Assembly (NCBI GenBank): GCA_026770575.1
Contig: MU657173.1
Coordinates: 577,012-626,475 of the forward strand
Length of the DNA stretch: 49,464 nucleotides
Origin: Pelagophyceae sp. CCMP2097
Lineage: Eukaryota; Sar; Pelagophyceae
Direction of reading: 5' to 3'
Every line of letters begins with the position of its first letter. Position 1 is the first letter of the stretch. The translations under genes were made by a program, and so were the position numbers. This document shows, one piece after another, positions 41,066 to 49,464 of the stretch. The notes under the pieces were generated by a model, which was not told the origin of the DNA, did not search any database, and worked only from the letters and a program-made list of their open reading frames with translations.

Positions 41066-41347
41066 ACGGCGCGTCGCGGTGCGTGAGCAGCGTGACTCGC
41101 GGACTTAGACTCTGGAATCAAGATAACCACGCCTGTTTCAAGTCTTTAAAAAAAACGCGCGAGTGATTTAAATTTGTTCCTCGGGGCGCGCCTCTTTGCG
41201 CTCCCATGTTGGACCCCCAAAAAGTCTTCCGCGAGATGCCGGACGGTGCTCGTCGATATTGCGATGGCTCCCAAGGCCCCGTCGATTGGCACCCTGCCGT
41301 CGCTCCTTTGCGGGGTGGGGTGCCTTTTGGAGAGCTTTGCCGTGTTG
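41066..41347. other. Spacer between renalase-like and coiled-coil genes
   Basis: I see no gene. Both neighbours are on the minus strand, so this should hold the promoter of the renalase-like gene and the 3' end of the coiled-coil gene. An A run (41146-41154) is the only AT-rich feature. Confidence 0.4.
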
Positions 41348-44329
41348 TTACAAGGCGGAAGCGGGCAGCGCGTAGCTGCCGCTGCTGCGGAGGAGCGCAG
41401 TGAGCAGTGAGGGCGCGGGCGCGTGCTGCGGCGCTGCGGCGCGGTACGGCGCGCCGACTTGCGCTAGAGAGCCGGTGACGGGTTCTAAAAGCGGCGTCGT
41501 GCATCGAGTAGCGCCTTTTTGGTAAACGTCGGGCGAGCTTTTTCGGCCCAGAGCCGAAGTCGACTTGCTCGCCAAGATGCCCGTCGACCGGCTCCCAAGG
41601 ATGCCCCTCGACGGGCTCGCCAGGATGCCGGGCGCGGCCGACGACTTGCGGGCGTTTGGCGCATGGGCGAGTCCGTTTGGCGCATCGGCGAGTACGTAGA
41701 GGGAGTGTCGCATTTGCACAGACCGCCGCATCGGCGCCAGCGGCTCGGCCGAGACGGCGGCTTCCAAGTCCTCCAAAGCCGCCTGCGCTTGTATAGCCGC
41801 CCCGCGCTGCGTCTTGGCCACGCGCGTGATTTCAAAAAGCAGAGCGTTCTTTTCCGTCAGTACCAATTCCAGCGTGGCCACCCTTCGCCGGAGCGTCTCC
41901 CGCTCGGCGCGCAGCGATTCGGCCTTTGCCGTCGCCTGGGCGGTTGACCGCGACTCGCGGTGCAAGTCTGCGCGGAGCTTGGACGCGACCGACTCCAGCG
42001 ACGCGAGAGAGATCGACGACGCCGACGGGCCCGACCGAGGCAGCACTGTTGGCGGCGGCGCCGCGGGGGAGTGCGGCCGCGCCTCGAGGTCCGCCGGCGA
42101 GCTCGCCCTACTGCTAAAGTCGCCAAAGCTCGGCAAAACGGCCTCGCGTAACACTGCCTCGTACGCCGCCGCCGCCGCCGCCTCGCTCGGCGCGGCCGCC
42201 GGCGCCGCAGCGTGCGCGCGCGGTTTTCGGCGCGCGGGCGCTTCGGGCGCCTCGACGGGCGCCTCGACGGGCGGCGGCGCCTCGACGGGCACCTCCAAGG
42301 GCGGCGGCGCCTCGAAGAGCAGCGCACTGCTGGTGGTCTGGGCCGTGCCGGGCCGCGAATCCAGCGCGCGGTGCGACTCGTCGTCAAACCCAACAATGCG
42401 ATGCGAAGAGGCCGGCGAAGAGGCCGTCTGGGCCGTCGTCGGCCGCTCGTCTAGCGCCGGGACGTCGGCCTGCGCGTCGATGGTGTGCGACGGCCGCGCG
42501 TCGACGGCTCGGAGCGTTAAAGCGTCGGCGGCCTGGCGGATTATGGGCATCGATGGCGCCTTATCACCCAGCCTGGCCTGCGCCGGCGCCGTCTGCGTGC
42601 GCCGCGGCGTGGAAGCCCGCCTTAAAGCCGCCGGCGTCATGGCGCGCGTGAGCGGGTGCGCCGCGTCGGTCGACTTTACGGCGTCTGCAACTTTATGTTC
42701 CAGGTCGAACACGTGCTTCACGGCCCTCTTGTTCTCGTGCTTCAGCTTGGAGTTCTTCGACGCGGAATCCTTCAGCCGCCCCTCTAGAGCCGTGTGCTGC
42801 TGTTTGAGTTCCATGTGGGCGTAGTACCTGCTCCTTGGGTAAGACATTTGGGAAGACGCCAGAGTCAAACGCACTGCTGTTGGAACTTGCGGTCGCTGTC
42901 CTGCGCCTCTCTTTGCGCGGCGTTGACAGCGATTCGAAGCTGTAGCAGCTCTGCTTTTAAGAGGCGTAACCCTTCCTCTGGTATACCGACGGCGGATTCG
43001 TTCGACGCAACAGATTCCAAATCGCTCTCCCGCCAGTCTTCCGCGTGGGCGGCGAGGTGCGAGTGCTGCGCCAGGGCGCGCTTGTCCAGCCTGGTGAGGA
43101 GGCCGGCCTCGTGGAGAATGGACCGCTCGTCTCCTGTAGATAAAAGGAGGTCTTCAAAATGTTTAAACAACTTGACAACCATGTCGTCCGACGATTCCTA
43201 GAGAGGCCTTTGAAAAGGGCCTTGCAGCAGCGGATTCCATCGTCTTTGCCGCCGTCTTTGCAGGCGGACCTTGGAGAATATCCATACGAGGGGGGCTCAC
43301 CGATCGCACGTCAACAAACATCGCAAGCTCCGCCTTCAGCGACCGGTTCGTCACCACCGCCCGATCGAGCTGCGCCTGCGCCACTCTTAGCGCGCGCTCG
43401 CAGGAGACGAAGGAATCAGTCGATTCCGCTTGATGCACGGCCGCCACGGCTTTGACGGCCGCGGCGCGATCTGCATGGACCAGCGCCGATACGGCCACGG
43501 CTTCGAGCGTTTCGGCGGCGTGCGCTTCCTCGACGGCGCGCTTCTCCGAGTCGGAAGCGACGCGCTGCAAAGCCAAGGACTTGGAAGACCTATTTTCTTG
43601 AACGGTCTGCATGCAACAGACTGCGTGCCACAGTTCGAACACAGCGCCCAGACTCGCCCGCGCGCCCACCTCCCGGCGACGACGAGGGCGCGCCCCTCGC
43701 CTCTCTCTGGCATCGCTTGGCCGTCTCTGCGTCTCTGCGGCATTTCGGAGGCGCTGGTGCGGGCTCGCGCTTGAGCCAGCGGAGCATCCTTTGCGTCCGG
43801 GCGGCGTGGTCTTCCAGCGCAGAGTCGTAGAGCTTGCGCGTCACCTCCAAAGCCGTCGCCAAGGAAGCCTCGACGCGGGCCGCGTCGCTATAATCTGCCA
43901 GGACCGCCCGCAACGCCAGACCCACATCCGCCGCGGGCGCGCCGGTTTCGACCTATCTCCGCGTCGCGGCCTTTGGAGCGCGTTGAGACGCACGCATCGC
44001 GCGACGACGTCGTCGCATCGGCCGACGAGGCGCCGTTGGGCCAAGTCCACGAGGCCGCCGTGCCTACGTCCAAACAGTGCCGGCCACCCACGCCGCGAAG
44101 CACGCACTCCGCAAAGGCCGCCTGCACCGCGCCGAGGATCTGGCGCACGGCGTGGTCCTAAGCAGGGGATCGTCGCCGCCGTCTCCGCGCGGCGCCGAGA
44201 AGCGCCGCCGGCGCCGCGGGCCGCACGCACCGTTCGGGCCTCGTAGACAATGTCCTGCTCCAGCAGCTCCGCGTCACCTTTCCGTCGGGCCTCGGGGCCC
44301 TCATCCACCGAGCTCCGCGTAGAGGCCAT
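41348..44329 (-). CDS. Large coiled-coil protein, several exons, function unknown
   Basis: I recognise no family. The ATG at 44329 starts MASTRSSVDEGPEARRKG and exon 1 ends DIVYEART|GTGCGT. A TTAG acceptor near 44160 leads to DHAVRQILGAVQAAFAECVL. Further exons give VEASLATALEVTRKLYDSAL (about 43870), RSSKSLALQRVASDSEKRAVEEA (about 43590), LFKHFEDLLLSTGDERS (about 43165) and LKAELLQLRIAVNAAQREAQ. The long 3' exon (42874-41348) has a coiled coil (KLKHENKRAVKHVFDLEHKV), a low-complexity Pro/Ala centre with PPPLEVPVEAP repeats, a second coiled coil (LRAERETLRRRVATLELVL) and a tail with ILGSRSTGILASKST repeats. It is plausibly cytoskeletal or basal-body associated, but that is only a guess. Confidence 0.6.
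41575..41645 (-). repeat. In-frame GILASRS-type repeats
   Basis: Units of about 27 bp encode GILASPSR, GILGSRST and GILASKST in tandem near the C-terminus of the coiled-coil protein. Confidence 0.75.
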
Positions 44330-46244
44330 AGCCTGAAGCTGGCCCGGGCCCGCTCAGGCTGAGCCCTCACTGTCGCCGAAAAGGCGCTACGCTTTACGGG
44401 AAAGAAATCGAACTTCTTAATCACTGCGAGTGCCATGGCGCTTCGCCCCGGCGGGCTCGCCGTGCCGCAGTCCCTCTCGCAAATTTCTGCTACAAGAGTG
44501 AAAACACAGCATTTATTGGCATTTTGAGAGTATTTTCGAGTATTTCCATGGTAAGAGGCTGCGTAGAGCGTCGACTTGCGGTTTGGTTGCGACGAAAAGC
44601 CAGACGGACTCGAATCTGAGAGCACTGCACCGAATCGAGGTAGCGAAGGCGCTCTGGGGCCAAAATATCGTACGTCGTTGCCTCCGCGTCGTCGCTTCAC
44701 TTCCTCGTCGGCCTCGCCGTGCGCCGAGAAAGGCCACATAGACTCCAGCAGGTCCGGTGCGAGGCCCGGGCCGCCCTCGTCTGACCTCGCGGGCCATCCT
44801 TGGCCTCAAAGCGTAGCATCATCCGCCCGTCCTTCACGGCCCACCTCGGCCAGCTGTCCGTGGCCGACGACAACGGCGCTCAGCGCGTTCCGCGTGGACC
44901 GCTGCCCCGATCGCATCGCGCACGCCTCGCCACCTCTTGCCGACACTCGGACCTCGAACGTCCCGCACTCTGCAGCCACACGAAAGGTCATCTTTCAAAC
45001 TCACGGTGGACCCTCTCCGCCTCGAGGGGCTGGCCGCGTAGCGTCCGATGCGCGTCGTAGGGCATCCCCGCACCCCTGCATCCGAGGACGCTCCAAGTCC
45101 GCGCCCGCGGCGGTGAAGTCCAAGAGAGCGTTCTTCATTTAAGTCCCTCCACGCGCAGCTCCCCTCCCGAGGGCTCGCGTCGGCCCTCGACGCCCCCGGG
45201 CCGGCGGCTCCGGCTGCTCCTTGCCTCGCTGACGGCTCCGAGGGCAGTTGAGCTGGTCGGCACCCCCGTCCCTTCCCCCAAATGTCGGCACAGATCCTTC
45301 GAGGGGGGTTCTTCCAGGTGGCGTAAAGGGACCGTTCGTTGCCCGCGAGCAAGCTGGCCCTGGACCCGGCAGAGGACCTGGTCTTCGGCGCGCCTCGGCG
45401 GTCTGCAGACTCGGGGCCCACGGCGTGCCGCCGGACTCGAAAGCACCGTCCAAAGACCCGTCGAACAACGACGCTCTCCAGCCGACCGTCGGATCGATGC
45501 AACGGACGAGGCAAAACCGCCCATCCACGCCGAGTCGCCCGCGTCGTCCGCCCGCGGCTCGGAAGCACCGCAAAGGCTCTACCGTTATTGTCCTGTCGGA
45601 CGTCTCTGTCGCCCGCGCTCTGGTTATGCGTCTCAGCCGTGGCTCTGGATCAGCAAAGCGGCGCACAGTAAGAGGCCCTCGACAACTGCGACTGTGGATG
45701 CACGCGTAGGCGTCGCAGCCCGCCGCATCATCCCCGGACGCGAAAGCACCGTCCGAGCTCCGTCAAACGATGTCCACTCTGCAGCCGACCATCGAATCGG
45801 TGCGGCTACGATGGTCCCAACTTCCGGAGATGCATGCGATCCATCCACACCGCCGAGCCGGGCCGCCCGCTCACGACGCGGCAACAACGTCGGAGGACTG
45901 CCGCGAGTCTTGCGCAAGTGTCCAGCCGGGGCCCCGGTGGCCTCGGTGCAGCGGCCCGTGGTTAGGTGCGTGGCGCGTCTCGTACTCCGGGCGGGTGCGC
46001 GGCCAAGGCGCGGCCAAAGGCCTCGACGCGGCCTGCGCGCGGGCGGAGTGCGGTGGCAAAGTGGACGGCCATTTCCAAGCGCTGCCGACGGCGCCTTGCA
46101 ACGACACGGTCCAAGCCGACTCACGGTCGAAGTCTTCTCCGCTCCGGCCGGCCTCGACCCAGAGCGCGCGCGGGTCGTCTCGGACCCGGGTGAGTGGGGA
46201 TGAAACGAGCGCGGCGGCGAACACGCCCGCGTCCGACGCGTAGC
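44330..46244. other. Unresolved region with a diverged internal duplication
   Basis: I cannot support a defined gene here. A minus-strand start at 45139 (MKNALLDFTAAGADLERP) and nearby pieces (MTFRVAAECGTFEVRVS; AVKDGRMMLRFEAKDG) look protein-like but do not join into a known family. Minus-strand pieces at 46245-45990 (YASDAGVFAAALVSS; MAVHFATALRPRAGRVEAFG) may belong to the PhyH-like gene or to another one. Two related segments, about 45430-45545 and 45730-45875, are a diverged duplication. Confidence 0.45.
45430..45875. repeat. Diverged segmental duplication, two copies 300 bp apart
   Basis: At about 45435, cgaaagcaccgtcc...cagccgaccgtcgg is repeated at about 45739 as cgaaagcaccgtcc...cagccgaccatcga. 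Each is followed by catccacgccgag / catccacaccgccgag and gccgcccgc-like ends. On the minus strand both give similar residues (SIRRSA...TVLSSP and PIRWSA...TVLSRP), so this may be a duplicated coding module. Confidence 0.6.
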
Positions 46245-47234
46245 CTAAACACACACGACGCGTCGAGCGCGCTCGACGGCCACCATGTGCCCGAGCGCGC
46301 CCGAGCCGTTGTCAAACTCGGCGGGTCCCCTTTGTTGGCTTGTTGGCGGGCGCGGGTCCTCTACATTTGGGGTTCATCAGGACGCGTGGCCGCGGCCCAG
46401 TCATGGCCTCCTGCGCGAACATGGCCCCGTGGACGGTGGCGCCGGAAACGACGAGCATCTCGCCGTCCCGGAGCGCCGGCTGCACGCGGAGGCCGCCGAG
46501 GGCGCCGCAGTCGGCCTAGACGCGTCGTCCGCGGCGGCAGACAGCGCCGCATCGAGCGGGTGGCGCGATCAAGCGGGCGGTACCTCTTTGATGGCGGTAT
46601 GGATGGTGTCCCACTCGAGCGGCTCATCCCGTAGCGCAGCCCTAAGAGCTGCAGCGACGATAAGGTGCGACCCATCATAAACGGCTGTCGCCCCCCGCGC
46701 CACGTCCAGGTCACCAGGCGTGCAGCAATAAAAGGCAATGGCGACTTGGTCCGCCAGAAACGCGTCGAGGGATGTCAGGCCATGCCGTTCAAACGTGCTG
46801 CAGCGGCCGCCGTCGAGGTGCGCGTGGCGCGGCGTCGCTTCCCCGGGAAGCGTGTCGGGCGTCGGGAACAAAGTGATGCCCCACCCGTTCAACTCGCCGT
46901 CGATCAAAGCGCCGTCGATGCCCGAATTGCCGCCGAGGCGGTGGGCGACCGCCCGCGGGAGGCAAGCGACCGCCCGCGGGTCAAAGGTGAGCAGGGCCCA
47001 TAACCTCCAAGGAGTTGCTCGCCAGCCCCAGACGGACGCGCATCCTTCAAAGCGTAAGTCCGAGACGAGCGCTGTAACGACCGCTTGCGCCTCGTAATGG
47101 TCGTGCCAGAGTCTTATTTGGAACGCAATTTGAGAAGCGTCTGTTGTGGCGCCAACCAGAGTATACGCGTGCGCTCGCCCAGTCGGCACGACGGGCCACG
47201 TGGCCACGTCGCCGAGCAAAAACGTCGGCAGCAC
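46245..47234 (-). CDS. PhyH-like Fe(II)/2-oxoglutarate dioxygenase
   Basis: Phytanoyl-CoA dioxygenase-like enzymes hydroxylate varied small substrates. From 47234 the frame reads LGDVATWPVVPTGRAHAY, then NGWGITLFPTP. HAHLDGG supplies the iron-binding HxD, AFYCCTPGDLDVARGATAVY leads to DGSHL (family PGSH), and the exon ends HTAIKE. An intron (GTACCG...GTCTAG, about 46593-46518) joins ADCGALGGLRVQPALRDGEM and VSGATVHGAMFAQEA, which gives the distal His. PRVLMNPK follows. Beyond this the splicing is unclear. A frame ending LGHMVAVERARRVVCV at 46245 is one candidate end. A conserved Arg for 2-oxoglutarate was not pinned down. The dioxygenase call rests on HxD, GSH and the distal His in the right order. 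Confidence 0.65.
46940..46982 (-). repeat. In-frame tandem duplication in the PhyH-like gene
   Basis: The unit gcgaccgcccgcggg occurs twice (about 46947-46961 and 46967-46981). It duplicates PRAVA in the stretch PRAVACLPRAVAHRL. Confidence 0.8.
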
Positions 47235-48141
47235 CTTAGTCCACGCCTTTACCGCAACTGCCTCGAAGGCAGCCCACGCCTCGACCTTTGGCCGGCCGCA
47301 GCGGACCCTGACCCAGCCGCGCCGCCTGAAACGCGTCGTCCGTCGCTCGAAGAGTCCGCGCCGACCACGGAAGGCGAAGCGTCCGCGCGGACGCCGCCGG
47401 GCCGCTCTGCGACGCGCGGTGACTCACGCGGCGACTCACGGGACAACTCACGCGAGCTGCCGTGCGAGGCCGCGGATACGCTCGCGCTCGCGGCGGCGCC
47501 ACCACCAAGCCAGCGCGGCCGCCGCAGCCACGGCCGCGAAGCGCCCGCGGGCGCCCATGCCGGCGGCGCCACCGCGCGGGGAAGCAAGCCCGATGCTCCG
47601 CAAGAACGACCCCTTTATATCGCCATAAACACGAAAGTGCGCACGCAATTGCACGCACGCGATAGAGATCTAGAATTCTCGAAGACGTCCCCGGCAAATT
47701 CCCGGGCGGCGGGCGCAATCGAGCCAGGCGCGCGTGCGCCGCGGTGCGGGCGGGCGGTGTCCCGGCCCTCGGCTCGAGGAGGACGGCGCGCCGCGACAGC
47801 GACCCGATGGCGGCGGAATATAGCATGGTATAAAAGCGGTGTCACGGTCCCGGACCGGGACCTTCGGAGGACTGTCGCGCCCGTTGCTGAGCCGCGACGT
47901 CGCGCGAGGGCGCGCGGGAGCCCCGAAAATCTGGCGCCGCGGCGGAGCCTTTCGGCGGCAGGGCGCACCGCCGGCGGGTTTGAAGGGGTGGCTTTGAATA
48001 AGAATGGCTGCCTCTTGAGTATCAAGAGGTCCTCTTTGAATATCGCGGGACGCTCCCAAGGGTCCTCGCGTCGCCCTCGCGCGGCGAGACGCGGCGCAGG
48101 TCGCGACGCGGTCGCCGTTTAAGGACGATTCGGCCGCCGCT
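47235..48141. other. GC-rich region upstream of the ATPase fragment
   Basis: No gene is recognised. It has tandem units (gactcacgcggcgactcacg, 47420-47450) and a TATA-like site at about 47828. Undetected 5' exons of the ATPase-like gene could lie here. Confidence 0.4.
47828..47838 (+). promoter_or_regulatory. TATA-like element
   Basis: The sequence ggtataaaagc on the plus strand sits upstream of the truncated P-type ATPase gene. It closely fits a TATA box and stands out against surrounding high-GC DNA. Function is inferred. Confidence 0.4.
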
Positions 48142-48720
48142 GTGCGGCCACCGGGCAGTTACCTCGCGGGAGGTCTGACTTGGGACGAGGCCCGGGTGCG
48201 CGCCGAGCAGCAAGGTGCGTCCGCGGGCCGCCGTCGGAGCACCGCGCGTGCGCCGCGCGCCGTCGGAGCACCGCACAAGCGACGTGCTCGCACAGGCCCA
48301 AACAGTATCACGCCTCCCGTCGACTGCCCCGCCTGGCTCTGCTGCCTCCTCCCGTGCCTCCTGGCCACGAGGAGCATGCGCGCCTTTCGATCCTGCGTCC
48401 CCGAGTTCGCGCTGGTGTTGCGCGACGGCGAGTGGGAGGACGTGGACGCGTCTGCTTTGGTCGTCGGCGACCTCGTCAGGCTCCGCCACGGCGACGGCGC
48501 CGCCGCCGACCTGCGCGTCGCGGAAGCCTCCTTCGACTTTGGCCTCAGCGACTGCGCGGTCACCGGGTCGAGGATCGCTTTAAAACCCAAGAAGGGCGAC
48601 CTGGTGGCGCTCGGGTCGACTTGCACCTCGGGAGAAGCAAAACTCGTCGTCGTAGCAATTGGCAACAAGACCCTCCTCGCCACCAAGCTCCGAGAAGGCA
48701 CCTGGCCCCCGCGCCGCTAA
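48142..48720 (+). CDS. Truncated P-type ATPase: N-terminal and actuator domains only
   Basis: P-type ATPases pump ions using an actuator (A) domain with TGES and a phosphorylation domain with DKTGT. Here an exon with GGLTWDEARVRAEQQ (cation-ATPase N-terminal motif) is followed by an intron (G|GTGCGT, about 48213, to an acceptor near 48297), then GPNSITPPVDCPAWLCCLLPC, a single hydrophobic segment. The A domain follows: VLRDGEWEDVDASALVVGDL, VRLRHGDGAAADLRV, then DCAVTGSRIALK and LVALGSTCTSGEAKLVVVAI. The catalytic TGES reads TGSR. The frame stops at 48720, before any phosphorylation or ATP-binding domain. The 5' end is not seen (no in-frame ATG nearby). It is either a decayed gene or a stand-alone A-domain protein; the dispersed repeat follows 170 bp downstream. 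Confidence 0.7.
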   Translation: MRPPGSYLAGGLTWDEARVRAEQQGASAGRRRSTARAPRAVGAPHKRRARTGPNSITPPVDCPAWLCCLLPCLLATRSMRAFRSCVPEFALVLRDGEWEDVDASALVVGDLVRLRHGDGAAADLRVAEASFDFGLSDCAVTGSRIALKPKKGDLVALGSTCTSGEAKLVVVAIGNKTLLATKLREGTWPPRR

Positions 48721-49464
48721 GAATACGTAAGATAGACAGTACATGTGACAGTGGTAGCCCGGACCACGCTGCGGGCCGCTCTACCCAGCTTCTCAACTCG
48801 AGGGTTAAACATTCCATGACGCACGCTGGTTCGACCGACGCTGGGACGTCTGTACCGGACGTCTCGCCACCTGTGCAGCGCCTGTCGTCGCCCTGCCTTG
48901 CAGAATCATTTAGCGAATTAAAACCTCGCTCCGTCGTGACCGAAGCAGCACTCGCGGCGTTCCAGGCCGTGCCTCGAGGACTCCTCTCCATCGCTTGTCG
49001 GGGACTCCCCTGCGGGCCGGTTATTCGGTCGCGTGCACCCCGACGCGCTATGCAAAGGGGCAGACCGCGATAGGTGTTGTTGTTGCTATTGCCAGAGGGG
49101 CTGCTCGCCCGACGCAGTATCGTGATCAGCGGTGGCTGCAGACGCCCCTGGAAGAGGGAGCGTGGCAGCTGTGTGGTCCCCTGTCCCCTCCGCCGGGGGA
49201 GGAGGAAGACGAGGTTGTGGATCTGAGCCGTTCTGCACTTGTGTGCCCCCCTCGACTGAGGGGGAGCCTCCGAGACCAGGCGAATCTGCCGGGAAAGGGG
49301 GCTTCTGCCTTGGGGCAGGGGCCAGGCGTGTCGCCGAACTTGAAACCCCGAGTCGCGTGCGGCGTCGGCGATTAATCTAGGGCAATGCCCGCGCAGTGAC
49401 ACCAGAACATTACATGACCAAAGGGGGGATTGTGGAGGACCTTGAAAACGCCCGAGTAGAAGCC
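48721..49464. other. Window end, mostly dispersed repeat copy 2
   Basis: No supported gene. Copy 2 of the repeat occupies 48891-49287. Sequence outside it is unremarkable. Confidence 0.45.
48891..49287 (+). repeat. Dispersed repeat, copy 2 (about 395 bp)
   Basis: Direct copy of 14711-15092. The first 230 bp or so differ by only scattered substitutions; the rest aligns with small insertions (for instance ggaggaggaagacgaggttg against ggatggggacgaggtaacgg). Each copy lies next to a damaged multi-domain gene (WD40 at 15156, ATPase at 48142). Confidence 0.9.

Noticed and set aside
47085..48122. 345-codon plus-strand frame
   Set aside because: Arg/Ala/Pro-rich composition, antisense at its start to the PhyH-like gene, no recognisable domain.

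Overview
The window looks like nuclear DNA of a small-genome eukaryotic alga, most likely a stramenopile with a secondary plastid. A pelagophyte such as Aureococcus is my best guess; this is inference, not a database match. The evidence is very high GC, dense genes on both strands, many short spliceosomal introns, eukaryote-only proteins (VPS36, a formin, RNA polymerase subunits, a CCDC174-like protein, an EGLN-type prolyl hydroxylase), and N-terminal leaders on several proteins that resemble the signal-plus-transit peptides of heterokont plastid proteins. Most open frames in this GC-rich DNA are chance. I kept those that match a protein family, or that join across plausible splice sites into one continuous product.

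Layout, left to right. 188-1755 (+) VPS36 of ESCRT-II. About 2031-4693 (-) a NYN-domain protein. 5343-7208 (-) plastid malonyl-CoA:ACP transacylase in about ten exons. 7586-9998 (+) an SH3/IQ protein, whose stop lies 5 bp from the stop of the convergent Cys-rich gene at 10004-11023 (-). About 11421-12563 (-) CCDC174-like. 12700-13635 (-) glucose-6-phosphate 1-epimerase-like. 13636-17220 is repeat-rich and holds a frameshifted WD40 gene. About 17222-22513 (+) glutamine-dependent carbamoyl-phosphate synthase, fully readable across eight exons. 23315-27505 (+) a formin. 28212-28394 (-) RPABC4/Rpb12 and 28473-29444 (+) an RPA43-like subunit, divergent. 29466-30891 (-) a METTL7-like methyltransferase. 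31192-32884 (+) an EGLN-like hydroxylase fused to Sel1 repeats. 33312-35168 (+) a secreted-type polyamine oxidase. 35308-37220 (-) an unknown basic helical protein. 38097-39317 (-) a DUF1415 protein. 39749-41065 (-) a renalase-like flavoprotein. 41348-44329 (-) a coiled-coil protein. About 46245-47234 (-) a PhyH-like dioxygenase. About 48142-48720 (+) a truncated P-type ATPase.

The genes do not form one pathway; this is ordinary mixed housekeeping content. The distinctive signals concern genome architecture. Donor sites read GTGCGY far more often than GTRAGT, and there is a set of probable GC-AG introns with GCGCGN donors. Many introns and spacers carry short tandem duplications. Four dispersed or inverted repeat families lie between genes, and several proteins have lost key residues or domains (NYN, P-type ATPase, WD40, a formin without FH1). 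I saw no CRISPR array, rRNA, tRNA or bacterial operon. Exon borders given to the base were placed by eye from reading-frame continuity plus GT/GC...AG and need RNA evidence.
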